Below, piece after piece: positions 51,300 to 61,278 of a stretch of DNA of 61,522 nt. A program made the position numbers and the translations under genes. The notes under the pieces are model-generated. The model did not search any database. It was not told the DNA's origin and saw only the letters and a list, made by a program, of their open reading frames with translations. The stretch lies in NCBI GenBank assembly GCA_035255485.1, contig DATEZO010000190.1, positions 1 through 61,522 of the forward strand, in the 5' to 3' direction. This stretch comes from DATEZO01 sp035255485 (lineage in GTDB: Bacteria > Pseudomonadota > Gammaproteobacteria > Burkholderiales > Burkholderiaceae_D). Position 1 is the stretch's first letter; the number at the start of each line of letters is the position of its first letter.

Positions 51300-52670
51300 C
51301 TAATGCATGCCGCCAGGTAGCATGCCTTTCATGCCGCGCATCATTTTCATCAGGCCCCCGCCCTTGAGCTTTTTCATCATTGCTTGCATTTGCTCGAACT
51401 GCGACAGCATCCTGTTGACTTCCTGCACCTGCACGCCGGCGCCTGCAGCGATACGACGCTTGCGTGAAGCCTTGATTAATTCTGGCTTGGCACGTTCCTG
51501 GGGGGTCATGGAATTAATGATGCCTTCCATGCGGCGCACCTGCTTTTCTGCCTGATCCATGTTGGCGCCGTTAGCGCTCTGCTGCAACTGCGCCGGAAGC
51601 TTATCCAGAAGGCTGGACAGGCCGCCCATCTTTTTCATTTGCGACAACTGTCCCTTGAAGTCATTGAGATCGAATTTGCCGCCTACCTTGATTTTTTGCG
51701 CAAGATCCTGCGCGGCCGCAGCGTCTACGCCTTTTCGGGCTTCTTCCACCAGCGCCAGGATATCGCCCATGCCAAGGATGCGGCTTGCCATGCGGTTTGG
51801 ATCAAACGCTTCCAAGCCATCTAGTTTTTCCGCTACGCCAGCAAACTTGATCGGCTTGCCTGTGATATGGCGGACCGATAATGCTGCACCGCCGCGTGCA
51901 TCACCGTCAAGCTTGGTCAGCACGATGCCAGTCAGCGGTAAGGCGTCGTTGAACGCCTTTGCGGTATTGATTGCATCTTGCCCAAGCATGGCATCCACCA
52001 CAAACAAGGTCTCGATCGGTTTGACTGCTGCATGTAGGGCAGCAATTTCCTGCATCATTGCTTCATCGATACCAAGACGGCCAGCGGTATCGATGATCAA
52101 GACATCATGGTAATGCTTCTTTGCATAATCCAGTGCCGCCAGTGCGATGTCGACTGGCTTGTCGGTTGGTTGCGATGGAAAGAAATCCGCGCCGACCTGG
52201 CTGGTGACGGTTTGTAGTTGCCCAATCGCAGCCGGCCGATAAACGTCTGTTGAAACCGTCAATACCTTTTTCTTTTTCTGCTCGCGTAAATATTTTGCAA
52301 GCTTGCCGACCGTCGTGGTCTTGCCTGCGCCTTGCAAGCCGGCCATTAGAATAATCGCTGGCGGCTGTGTGGCGAAATTCAGTTGAGACGACTCTGGACC
52401 GAGGTCGGCCCCCATGATCGTTGCCAGTTCCTGTTGCACGACACCAACCAACGCCTGACCTGGCGTCAATGAGCCAATCACATCGGCACCTAGCGCTTTT
52501 TCCTTTACGCGAGCAATGAATTCGCGCACGGCAGGCAATGCGACGTCTGCTTCAAGGAGCGCTAGACGCACTTCGCGTAGCATGTCTGTGGTGTTGGCTT
52601 CAGTAAGACGCGCTTCGCCGCGCATGGTTTTGACGACTTTGGCGAGGCGTTGGGTAAGATTGTCAAGCAT
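51300..52670 (-). CDS. ffh: Signal recognition particle protein Ffh
   Basis: Ffh binds signal sequences and 4.5S RNA to target membrane proteins. The 456-residue protein has the N domain, the G domain with GLQGAGKTTTVGKLAKYL (about 107-124), DTAGR and TKLDGDARGG, and a Met-rich M domain ending MRGMKGMLPGGMH. The usual neighbour of the ccsA-like gene in Burkholderiales. Confidence 0.97.
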   Translation of the reverse strand: MLDNLTQRLAKVVKTMRGEARLTEANTTDMLREVRLALLEADVALPAVREFIARVKEKALGADVIGSLTPGQALVGVVQQELATIMGADLGPESSQLNFATQPPAIILMAGLQGAGKTTTVGKLAKYLREQKKKKVLTVSTDVYRPAAIGQLQTVTSQVGADFFPSQPTDKPVDIALAALDYAKKHYHDVLIIDTAGRLGIDEAMMQEIAALHAAVKPIETLFVVDAMLGQDAINTAKAFNDALPLTGIVLTKLDGDARGGAALSVRHITGKPIKFAGVAEKLDGLEAFDPNRMASRILGMGDILALVEEARKGVDAAAAQDLAQKIKVGGKFDLNDFKGQLSQMKKMGGLSSLLDKLPAQLQQSANGANMDQAEKQVRRMEGIINSMTPQERAKPELIKASRKRRIAAGAGVQVQEVNRMLSQFEQMQAMMKKLKGGGLMKMMRGMKGMLPGGMH

Positions 52671-53296
52671 GGGAATAAGGTTTCAAGAGAAAGCGCAAAA
52701 AAACGAGGTCGAAAAATTGGTGGGCATCAGGCGATATATCGCTCGCAGCCTTGCATTTTACCCGATGCCGGACGCTTATCGGACGGCATCTTGGCGTGAT
52801 GGGAGCTGGGAAACTTGTTCACTGCATCATTCCCGGAAACACTTTCTTCCCGAATCCAGGCTGAAACAGGATGCGTGCAGCAAATATCGCAAATGGCGCA
52901 CAAAATCGTACTGGGTATTAGTGTGTTGTCGAAATGGAATGGCGGTGCAGTTGCACATGCAGTTCAATCGTGTGTATCCGAAAGAGCGCAATGCGGCAAT
53001 AGCTGAAATGTCCGCTTGCAATTACTGTTTGGATGGCGACTAAAGCCAAATGGCAATATATGAGCAGCAGCGCATGGTATAAACTATTAGATAATTAATG
53101 ATTATCTTGAATGCGCACTTTTACCAAATATATTTTCTTGATAATTCATGCACTAATGGTGGTAGTTTTAACCAAGCTTGAAAGAATCAGCAGTATCGGC
53201 ACAGTTTTATAAAGTTTAATACCTGCTGCAGATAGCCTGTTATGCGTTGGATACCGTTGTAGTGCGTGCAAGCATAATGCAACAACAGGTAGTCGT
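52671..53296. other. Non-coding region between ffh and the ccsA-like gene
   Basis: This 626-bp divergent gap has no convincing gene; the overlapping frames have atypical composition. An inverted repeat GATGCCG-N13-CGGCATC lies at 52764-52790 and resembles a REP-type palindrome. From 53040 to 53170 the DNA is A/T-rich, suitable for the promoter of the following operon, but no clear boxes stand out. Confidence 0.5.
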
Positions 53297-54163
53297 ATGT
53301 CCCTAAATATATATGATCCATTCGCACTCTCGCGCGACTATTGGCGATCTTTGATGGAAACCTATTTTTTTGTTTTGGCGGCACTATGTTACATGGCCTG
53401 CGCGTTTCTTCCTGCAACGCGTCGAATTGCAATTTCCATCGGAACCGTGGTTGCCTGGATCATGCATGGAGGCGCATTATGGGCCGATGTTATTGCGCCC
53501 GGTTCACTGCGTCTCGGATTTTCAATCATGCTGTCGGCCGCTATGTGGATTTCGGTGAGCGCATACTGGCTGGAAAATCGCAACTTTATGCTGGATAGCT
53601 TGAGAATACTGGTACTGCCCTGTGCTGCTGTTGCAGTTGTATTGCCTGCGATATTTCCCGGGAGTATCGTTCCGCTCGGAGGGAAATCCACGCTATTTTC
53701 ATGGCATATCGCGATTTCAATGCTGGCATACAGTACGTTGACCATTGCTGCATTTCATGCAGTGCTAATGGCGTTGCAAGAGTCGCAGTTGCATATGGGG
53801 CGCAATGCAAACCAGGATAGCTGGTTTGCATCCGCAATCGAGCGCTTGCCTGCATTGCTGACGATGGAAAAATTGCTGTTCAGATTAATCGCATTCGGAT
53901 TTGTGCTTTTAAGCTTGACTGTATTATCCGGTATCGTATTTTCGGAAGAGTTATTCGGCAAGCCATTCAAGTGGGATCACAAAACCGTCTTTACGATGCT
54001 GTCATGGGTGTTATTTGGATTGCTGCTAGCTGGCCGCTATTGGCGTGGTTGGCGCGGCAAGATGGCCCTCAGATTTACACTTACCGGATTTGCCACGCTT
54101 TTACTGGCCTATGTCGGCAGCCGTTTTGTGCTTGAAGTAGTGCTGCATCGAGGTCTGGCATGA
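53297..54163 (+). CDS. CcsA/YpjD-type cytochrome c assembly family membrane protein
   Basis: A 288-residue protein with eight or more membrane segments. A histidine pattern (MHGG near residue 56, SWHIAISMLAY near 138, KWDHKTVFTMLSWVLFG near 230) and the overall layout fit the CcmC/CcsA-like superfamily, inner-membrane type. Function as a haem-handling protein is inferred from family. The start may instead be ATG 53354. It overlaps the PP0621 gene by 4 nt. Confidence 0.85.
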   Translation: MSLNIYDPFALSRDYWRSLMETYFFVLAALCYMACAFLPATRRIAISIGTVVAWIMHGGALWADVIAPGSLRLGFSIMLSAAMWISVSAYWLENRNFMLDSLRILVLPCAAVAVVLPAIFPGSIVPLGGKSTLFSWHIAISMLAYSTLTIAAFHAVLMALQESQLHMGRNANQDSWFASAIERLPALLTMEKLLFRLIAFGFVLLSLTVLSGIVFSEELFGKPFKWDHKTVFTMLSWVLFGLLLAGRYWRGWRGKMALRFTLTGFATLLLAYVGSRFVLEVVLHRGLA

Positions 54164-54399
54164 AAGTCATACTCTGGCTTGCAATTGGCTATGCAGTATT
54201 CTGGTTGTTGCGCAAAAAGAAGCCAAGCTTGAGAGCCGATATACCACAGGCTGATGATGGCAGCCATGTCGGGCGTGGTGAGACAATGGTGCCCTGTCTG
54301 CAATGCGGTGTATATGTTCCCACATCAGAGGCCGTTCGCAATTCTTCTGGCAGCGTATTTTGCTGTGAAGAGCATGGTTGTAAGCATGCATCCCTCTGA
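54160..54399 (+). CDS. PP0621-family small membrane-anchored zinc-binding-like protein
   Basis: A 79-residue protein with an N-terminal membrane segment (about 2-17) and a cysteine-rich C-terminus, MVPCLQCGVYVPTSEA followed by VFCCEEH. This is the PP0621 pattern, with Cys/His arranged like a small zinc site. It overlaps the ccsA-like gene and lies 20 nt before pilS, as in related genomes. Role unknown. Confidence 0.85.
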   Translation: MKVILWLAIGYAVFWLLRKKKPSLRADIPQADDGSHVGRGETMVPCLQCGVYVPTSEAVRNSSGSVFCCEEHGCKHASL

Positions 54400-54419
54400 C
54401 ACATGATGGGTGCGCAATT

Positions 54420-56111
54420 ATGTATTTAGCTGAAACGCGCCAGACGTTTTGGCGAACGCTGCTCACCTTCACAATTACACGCATCGTTATTACGGTTGTA
54501 TTGCTGATCTATCTGATTTTCAACACCGGCAAGGACACAGAGCTGGGTAACTATACGATGTACTGGTGGAAAACCTGCATCATTTATTTAATAATCGCAA
54601 TCGCGTTTGCAGTTTTTGCTTTACGTTACCGGCATCACTTTTTACTTCAATTAATATCGCAGGTATTGGTCGATATTAGTGTTATTTCGATTTTATATGC
54701 AACTACAGGTGGCGTGAAGAGTGGTCTGGCTATTTTGTATTTATTTCCTTTAGCCGGAAGCGCAATCCTCGTTCCGTTAAGTTTGGCATTATTCCTTGTT
54801 TCTATTACGGCAATATTTCTGCTTGCCGAAAGCGGTTATGAAGCATTGATATTATCATCCGAGCCTGTTTTTTTTCAGGCTGGATTATACGGAGCCGCAT
54901 TTTTTTTCGCCATTTTTGTTATTAACCGTTTAGCTGCCAGACTCATTAAACAGCAGGAACTGGCTATCCAGCGCGGAATCGATCTTCAGTTACAGGAGGC
55001 AATTAATCGTTTGGTTATTGCTGATATGGGGGACGGCATTCTTGTAGCAGGACCAGATAGCGAGATATTGACGGCGAATCCGGCAGCGGAACGGATGCTT
55101 GGATTATCTATCCCTTACGAAAAACCATACTATCGGTTGACCGATATTGCTTCGTTGACGCCCATTGCAGATGCTTTTTTTGCGTGGGCAGCACATTTGC
55201 CTGATGCCAGCGGAAAAGACGCTACAGCATCGACTTTTGTCGTTGTTAAGCCTGGTGATGAATTAACCTTGCAGGGCGCAACCACCGTATGGGGCGGACG
55301 TAAGGAATTGGCCGCACATTTGAAACTACGTTTTGCCACCGTAAAGAGGTTCGGTTTGCTTGAAGATAGAACCGTGATTTTTTTGCAGGACGTTACAGAA
55401 ATCGAAAATCAGGCGCAGCAGTTGAAACTTGCTTCCATGGGACGGCTGACTGCGAGCATCGCACATGAAGTACGTAATCCGTTATCTGCGATTTCATACG
55501 CATCGTCGCTGTTAGGCGAAGAGATATCGGATGCAGCGCAGATGCGTTTATTACACATCGTTAGTGATAATGTGGGTCGTCTCGATCGGATGATCGAAGA
55601 TATTCTTAAATTGTCACGCAAAGCACAATTACATAGTGAGCCGCTTTTATTGGCTCCATTTTTAACCGAAATTCTGGGAGAATTCAGGCAAATGCATGCC
55701 ATGCCTTCCAACATGGTGCGATTGGGTGACATGGAACAGTATCGTGTATGGTTCGACCCGCTGCATTTGCGCGAAGTGATGATGAACCTGCTCACAAATG
55801 CATTGCGTTATGCGAGTGGACGTCCTGGCAGCATAAGCGTCTATGTGATGCCGGATGCTGCTCATCGGCTGGAATTGCATGTGCAAGATGATGGCGCGCC
55901 AATTACTCCAGAAGTGCGCGCACATCTGTTTGAACCGTTTTATACAACATCCAGCAAAGGGACCGGCTTGGGTCTCTATCTGGCGCGTGAATTATGCTTG
56001 AATAACGGAGCGATGATCGATTACGAATATCGTACGGACCTGTCGAATGAAAATCTGGGTCATGCCAGTGGCAGGTTTGTAATTACCTTCGCACTGACCA
56101 ATCCAATTTGA
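54420..56111 (+). CDS. pilS: Sensor histidine kinase PilS
   Basis: PilS controls pilin transcription through PilR. The 563-residue protein has six membrane segments in residues 1-185, a PAS domain (about 200-320) and a kinase core with the H-box SIAHEVRNPLSAIS, LTNALRYASG and GTGLGLYLARE. The gene is clearly lower in GC than the dcw genes. It starts 20 nt after the PP0621 gene and precedes pilR. Confidence 0.94.
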   Translation: MYLAETRQTFWRTLLTFTITRIVITVVLLIYLIFNTGKDTELGNYTMYWWKTCIIYLIIAIAFAVFALRYRHHFLLQLISQVLVDISVISILYATTGGVKSGLAILYLFPLAGSAILVPLSLALFLVSITAIFLLAESGYEALILSSEPVFFQAGLYGAAFFFAIFVINRLAARLIKQQELAIQRGIDLQLQEAINRLVIADMGDGILVAGPDSEILTANPAAERMLGLSIPYEKPYYRLTDIASLTPIADAFFAWAAHLPDASGKDATASTFVVVKPGDELTLQGATTVWGGRKELAAHLKLRFATVKRFGLLEDRTVIFLQDVTEIENQAQQLKLASMGRLTASIAHEVRNPLSAISYASSLLGEEISDAAQMRLLHIVSDNVGRLDRMIEDILKLSRKAQLHSEPLLLAPFLTEILGEFRQMHAMPSNMVRLGDMEQYRVWFDPLHLREVMMNLLTNALRYASGRPGSISVYVMPDAAHRLELHVQDDGAPITPEVRAHLFEPFYTTSSKGTGLGLYLARELCLNNGAMIDYEYRTDLSNENLGHASGRFVITFALTNPI

Positions 56112-56134
56112 TTCTTTGAGCTGCCACATTTTTC

Positions 56135-57586
56135 ATGACCTCACCCCGTATCCTGGTTGTTGATGATGAAGCAGATCTGCGTGAACTGCTTGAGATTACG
56201 CTTGTTAAAATGGGGCTTGATGTGGATAGCGCCGATTGCCTTGCGGAAGCACGTAATCGCTTGGCTAGTGGTGACTATGCACTGGTGCTAACCGATATGC
56301 GGTTGCCAGACGGCTTGGGAATTGATCTGGTGCGCGAAGTAACGGCGGAACGCAAAAATACACCAATTGCGGTGATTACCGCCTTTGGCAGCACCGATAA
56401 TGCAATTGCCGCCTTGAAAGCAGGCGCATTCGATTATTTATCCAAGCCGGTCAGCTTGGACCGATTGCGCTCGATGGTGCAATCGGCGTTGCGCATGCAT
56501 CAACCATTGGAGGCGGAGTGTACTGGAACTGCTACTGTTCCTGATGCTTCTTTGCGCTTAATTGGACAGTCTGCTGTAATGCAGGATTTACGTGCGCAGA
56601 TTATTCGTCTGGCACGCAGTATGGCGCCAGTTGCCATTACGGGTGAATCCGGGAGCGGTAAGGAATTGGCAGCGCGTGATATTCATGCACAGAGTGCGCG
56701 CGCCGACCAACCATTTATCGCCGTCAACTGCGGCGCAATTCCGGAAGCGCTGATGGAGGCGGAGTTTTTCGGCTATCGCAAGGGAGCTTTTACCGGTGCT
56801 ATAGAAGATCGGGAAGGTTTCTTTCAGGCAGCCAATGGCGGTACGCTGATGCTGGATGAGGTGGCTGATTTGCCTTTGGCAATGCAGGTAAAGCTATTGC
56901 GTGCAATCCAGGAACGCAAAGTTCGTAAAGTAGGCGCAACTATCGAGGAGCCGATTGACGTACGTATTATTAGCGCGACGCACCAGGATCTTGCCGAGTG
57001 TGTAGAAAAAGGGAAATTTCGGCAGGATTTGTATTATCGGCTGAACGTGATTGAATTGAAACTGCCACCTTTACGTGAACGATTGGATGATATTGATTTA
57101 CTGGCGGATATGATCTTGCGCCGACTCGTGTCCGGATCGAAGACGGTACTGGCGTCGCAAGCGCTCGACGCCTTGCGAGGATATCATTTTCCAGGTAATG
57201 TCCGCGAGTTGGAAAACATTCTTGAACGGGCGCTCGCGTTTGCGAATGGTTCGACCATAGAAGTAATGGATCTTGCATTAAAGGGATATGCCATCGACAG
57301 CAGCTCTTTGGTACCGCCGCAAACAGAACCTTTTCTGGAGCCGGCTATATTACCCCCAATTGCGAGCACTTCCACCGATTCAACCGCTGGATCGCTGATG
57401 GTGCATTCGGAGCCGGATTTGCCGCATTCGTTACCAGATCATCTGGATGAAATAGAACGCCAAGTCATTTGCCGCGCACTCGCGAAAACGCAATTCAATC
57501 GCACCCAAGCGGCCGAATTGCTTGGTATTAGTTTTAGACAGCTGCGGTATCGCATGCAAAGGCTGGATATCCGTGAGCCGGAATGA
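56135..57586 (+). CDS. pilR: Sigma-54 response regulator PilR
   Basis: PilR activates pilA through sigma-54. The 483-residue protein has a receiver domain (VVDDEADLRELLE, phosphorylated Asp near 53 in LTDMRLPDG), an AAA+ domain with GESGSGKE and an intact GAFTGA loop, and a Fis-type helix-turn-helix at the end (FNRTQAAELLGISFRQLRYRM). It forms the pair with pilS and overlaps the ampD start. Confidence 0.95.
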   Translation: MTSPRILVVDDEADLRELLEITLVKMGLDVDSADCLAEARNRLASGDYALVLTDMRLPDGLGIDLVREVTAERKNTPIAVITAFGSTDNAIAALKAGAFDYLSKPVSLDRLRSMVQSALRMHQPLEAECTGTATVPDASLRLIGQSAVMQDLRAQIIRLARSMAPVAITGESGSGKELAARDIHAQSARADQPFIAVNCGAIPEALMEAEFFGYRKGAFTGAIEDREGFFQAANGGTLMLDEVADLPLAMQVKLLRAIQERKVRKVGATIEEPIDVRIISATHQDLAECVEKGKFRQDLYYRLNVIELKLPPLRERLDDIDLLADMILRRLVSGSKTVLASQALDALRGYHFPGNVRELENILERALAFANGSTIEVMDLALKGYAIDSSSLVPPQTEPFLEPAILPPIASTSTDSTAGSLMVHSEPDLPHSLPDHLDEIERQVICRALAKTQFNRTQAAELLGISFRQLRYRMQRLDIREPE

Positions 57587-58193
57587 TCTGGGGGCGTATC
57601 ATCTCCTCATCGATAGCTACGGCTGGTGCAGTGGCGCACAGCGCATGTCATCACCCAATTTCGATGCACGCCCACTCGGTGCGGCAGTTGAACTCCTGAT
57701 CGTACATAACATCAGCCTGCCGCCCGGTCAGTTTGGCGGTCCCTATATTGCTGACTTGTTTGCGAAAAGGCTTGATTGCGATGCGCATCCATATTTCGAT
57801 CGGCTGCGTGCACTACAGGTATCCGCACATTTCCTGATACGACGCGATGGCGCACTACTGCAATTCGTATCGACCAATGACCGCGCCTGGCATGCCGGCG
57901 TATCATCATTTGGAGGCCACGAAAGATGTAACGATTTCTCGGTCGGCGTCGAGTTGGAAGGTTCGGATTCCACGCCATTCAATGGAGTTCAATATGAAGT
58001 ACTGGCGGCGCTGACGGCCAAGTTATACACTCGCTATCCGCTTACCGATGTGGTAGGGCACGAGCATGTCGCGCCTGGTCGCAAAACTGACCCCGGCCCC
58101 CATTTCGATTGGATGCACTATCGCGATATGTTTGATCAATGTAAGTCGATGTCATCGTCCGGGCGGCAGTTGCGTTTTCCGATGTTGACCTGA
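57573..58193 (+). CDS. ampD: 1,6-anhydro-N-acetylmuramyl-L-alanine amidase AmpD
   Basis: AmpD cleaves anhydro-muropeptides in cell-wall recycling. The 206-residue protein has LLIVHNISLPPGQFGGPYI, the WHAG motif, and VVGHEHVAPGRKTDPGPHFDW, which supply the His, His and Asp zinc ligands. The start is probably GTG 57573, overlapping the end of pilR. It places GWCSGAQRMSSPNFDARP in the position of the E. coli N-terminus. It is the last intact core gene of this block. Confidence 0.93.
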   Translation: MSRNDLGAYHLLIDSYGWCSGAQRMSSPNFDARPLGAAVELLIVHNISLPPGQFGGPYIADLFAKRLDCDAHPYFDRLRALQVSAHFLIRRDGALLQFVSTNDRAWHAGVSSFGGHERCNDFSVGVELEGSDSTPFNGVQYEVLAALTAKLYTRYPLTDVVGHEHVAPGRKTDPGPHFDWMHYRDMFDQCKSMSSSGRQLRFPMLT

Positions 58194-58499
58194 AAAGACA
58201 GCCGGTTGGCGGAAAAAGAATTTTGCAATGAAAGCGATGCCAATGCCAAACAGTTCCGTGCGCTGTGCACAGCAGCAAGTTTTCTGGTTAGCCGTAGTGT
58301 TGGCGTAATCCCATGTGATCATTTCCGCCGGGATCGATTTAGAGTAGTCGGGCTTGAATACAGCCGTGGTGCGCCCACGAAGGGATGACAGAATCAACGT
58401 TTGACTACTGGCGGAAGCAGCTGCAGCTGTCGATAGTGTCTTCCCCGGTAACGCAACTGATTACGCTGCCACTTCCCGCTCGGCGGGCCGATCCGAGGC
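58194..58499. other. Stretch without a recognisable gene after ampD
   Basis: Nothing supportable is coded here. A minus-strand frame ends with a hydrophobic LFGIGIAFIAKFFFRQPAVF, which might be the remnant of a membrane protein, but it runs into ampD and has no start signal. Confidence 0.4.
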
Positions 58500-59269
58500 T
58501 GGAACTGTAAACGCCGCACGGCATGGTGGGCCTAGCCACCGGGCACCATGACATGCGCAAGCCCATCAATGGTCTGGCTCTGCTAGTCGCTGAAACGGTG
58601 GGGTTCCGCCCGGTTGGCGTTCACTGGCTCGTGCTTTGCAATCGCGAGCGCCGGCACAACTGGCCATGGTGCTGGCCGCCAAATATGCCGACGGCCTACC
58701 CTTGTATCGTAGCATGCGGCCTTGCTGCGCGGCGAAGTGGACATTGCCCGCGGCACGCTGGCGCAATGGTGCATCAAGTCGGGCGATCTGCTGTCACCTC
58801 TATTCCTGGTTTTGCAGCAGGCATTGATGAAGAACCCGTTCATCCATGGTGATGAAACGCCGGCGCAGGTGCTCGAGGAGGATGGCCGTCGGGCGCAAAA
58901 CCGATCGTATATATGGGTCTGCCGCAGCGTCATCGGCAGTGAACGGCAGGTCGCATGACTGGCGCATCACGAACGCGAGGTCATGCCGCAATCTCTGAAT
59001 CGGCAAAGCCATCAGCCATGCGCTCATCGACATAATCTCATCGCACGCGATATCCGTCCCTTCACTACTGAACATAGGAATTGGCTGTTCTCAATCTGGT
59101 TGCCGGTGTCGATGCCAGCACGATCATCTACAGCCTGATGTTGACCTGCCGCGCCTGCGATGTAGAGCCACATGTCTATTTGTTGCGTCATGTCTTGACG
59201 GAACTACCGCAATGCAAGGCCGGTGGCTATGTGGCTGACTTGCTGCTACTCAACTATGCTAGCCGCTAA
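58500..59269 (+). pseudogene. IS66-family transposase (TnpC) relic
   Basis: Pieces of TnpC are readable in several frames: LAMVLAAKYADGLPLYR, then EVDIARGTLAQWCIKSGDLL and NPFIHGDETPAQVLEEDGR with YIWVCRS. The C-terminal piece VYLLRHVLTELPQ ends shortly before a stop at 59269. Frameshifts and deletions between the pieces show it is dead. No terminal repeats or tnpA/tnpB were found. Confidence 0.75.
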
Positions 59270-59339
59270 AAATCCCAGTCCACGACATGCACCGCTGTCG
59301 GCAGGTTTGCGGTGGGTTGAAACTCGCCCTTACGATCAA

Positions 59340-60120
59340 CTGGGCAGCAATCGATTGAGTGGCCTGCGAGACATTCCTGCCAAGTCGGCTACCCGATCTT
59401 GCGGCCGCACTTCATCACGGGGCTGCTGTACCTCCAGCATGCGTTTCCAACTCTCTGATGAGCCGATTGTGGCGGACTGGCTCGCCAAACCCATACTGGC
59501 AGGTTTTTCTGGCAAGAGCCATTTGCAAAGCGAATTACTTATTGAACCGCCAAGCCTCCCGCGCTGGTACAAGCAGCTGGATGGAATTGATATGGAGAAT
59601 TACTGGTACGACGCATCGAGGCGACCAAACGGAATGAGGAATCAAACCGTCAAGCATATGGTGTGTAATTGTTGATGCGGCAGCCATGAAAAAAGCGATT
59701 GTTTATCCCAATCGGTTCCGTGTTGCCAGAGTATGGCTGCGGACGTCTGGTGAAAGTAGTGCGGCAATGCACTCTGCCCTTGAGTCAGAATCACAGCCGT
59801 GAAGCGCCCCGGCTGGTTCGACAGATCGGCCGCTATGTCCATGCGGAGCGGTAGCGACGCATGCGCGCTGCATTGTGCACCCTGCATTCATGTGCGGGGT
59901 GGGTACACCGGGATATCCAACCCCAACAGAATCATGTTCCAGCCCGCCAGCGCGAGGCGCTCAATGCTTGCTCGCGCGGACTGGCTTGCATCCTGATCCA
60001 ACGGCAAAGATGAAAATAGCTCTACTCTATACACCGCACGCGCCCGAAGTGGAATGTATTGCCAAGGGCAAGGCCCGAATACCCTATGAGTTCGGCGTGA
60101 AAGTGTCGATCAGAGAGTGA
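59340..60120 (+). pseudogene. IS5-family transposase relic
   Basis: In order, across several frames, the sequence gives QHAFQLSDE-type and RFQLSDEPIVADWLAKP segments, PPSLPRWYKQLDG, KKAIVYPNRFRV, and at the end LLYTPHAPEVECIAKGKARI with PYEFGVKVSI. This succession matches long IS5-group transposases (LSDE, SLTRWRKRI, KAIAYPTDSRL, HAPEVECIGKGKA). Many frameshifts make it a pseudogene. No inverted repeats identified. Confidence 0.75.
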
Positions 60121-60609
60121 GATATTCAATGCTCTCGTATAGTCAGATCGATCCGTGGCAAGTATGAAGCGTTGGTACGCGCGTCAATCTCAGGCTCGTC
60201 GCCAGCACATTGAAGATTGAGGAAAGGTTGGAAATTGCTTATACCAGTGATTGCTTTTGCTTGCCTGATGGAAGGTCTGTTTGTCCACGCTGGATTTACA
60301 CAGGCATTTACTTTCGACTGTTGGAACAAGACGCTGGGTACAGCAGATCCATATCAATGATCTTGTACCACGAGTCGATGCGATGCAGCTTCGGTATCGA
60401 CTTGATCAACCCGATCAAGCTTGTGAATACGCATTTGCAGTGGCAGAATTTTGTGATGAGATTAAATCGTTGTTTTTGTACTCGGTAGAGTTGGAATATC
60501 GGTACGCAGAGGATACAATGCCGCGTAGAGCGTCTGTCTAAATATGCCAATGTTCGAGTGCTATTTGTGATCCATCTTGAATCGCTGTGCACACAATATC
60601 GATCGCGCT
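60121..60609. other. Unassigned A/T-richer DNA
   Basis: Overlapping open frames on both strands (for example 60281-60541 plus) have no recognised product and no ribosome site. Composition differs from the core genes. It may be decayed foreign DNA. Confidence 0.4.
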
Positions 60610-61260
60610 TCAAAATTTACGCATGAAGGAAGTCCTTCCTTCTAGATGTTGAAATGGACGATTTGAAAAAAAGAGCGCAACTTTTTCGCGACATGTGTAA
60701 TCGAATACCAAACAAGCTGAAAACCCTTGATTGGAAATATGCAGAATGACCCAATGGTATGAGTCGGATGCAGTGGAGTCAGGTAAGTCGCAGTCGATCA
60801 AATCTGAAAATAGAGACTGCAAACATAGAAAGGCAATAATCAAAGTTAATGAACAGTAGAAGACTGGATCTATCTCATCTGCTTGCGCCGCTGCGTCTGA
60901 TTTTATCGGGCAAGGCGGCGTTTTCTTTGAAAAATATATTGGCATTTCTGAAATAGTATTCCAATGCTGGCGTTGCTGCCGGCATTTTTGGGCTATCACC
61001 GCAAGGTCAAGACGAGAATCGCCATTGCACTGGTTGCGTAAATTTGGATGGACCTCGCAAACCGAAAACCCCGTATTAGCGATTTCTTGCAAGCTGATAG
61101 TCAATGATGGCTGAAGTGCTGCATACGCGAGGAGGTGCAGCAGTTCAGCTGGTGCCGAATTCATTAGCGTAAGCAGAAGTTTGCTTGCGCCGATGAATAA
61201 TCCGTTTGAGTCATCGCGATGGCTCACGCGGGTTTCAATCATGAGCTTGATTTTTTCCAT
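60610..61260 (-). CDS. Hypothetical protein, unknown family
   Basis: A 216-codon open frame from ATG 61260 ends TGA at 60610. It reads as a mostly soluble protein with a hydrophobic patch (CSLTLIIAFLCLQSLFSD) and many cysteines. GC is well below the core genes. No ribosome site precedes the ATG and no family is recognised. It diverges from the histone-like gene with only 18 nt between starts, which leaves no room for a normal promoter, so it may not be expressed. Confidence 0.35.
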   Translation of the reverse strand: MEKIKLMIETRVSHRDDSNGLFIGASKLLLTLMNSAPAELLHLLAYAALQPSLTISLQEIANTGFSVCEVHPNLRNQCNGDSRLDLAVIAQKCRQQRQHWNTISEMPIYFSKKTPPCPIKSDAAAQADEIDPVFYCSLTLIIAFLCLQSLFSDLIDCDLPDSTASDSYHWVILHISNQGFSACLVFDYTCREKVALFFSNRPFQHLEGRTSFMRKF

Positions 61261-61278
61261 CACGTGAAGGAGAAACAA

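Noticed and set aside
52516..53043. Plus-strand 175-codon frame across the start of ffh
   Set aside because: Its first half is antisense to ffh, the rest has no recognisable protein features, and there is no ribosome site.
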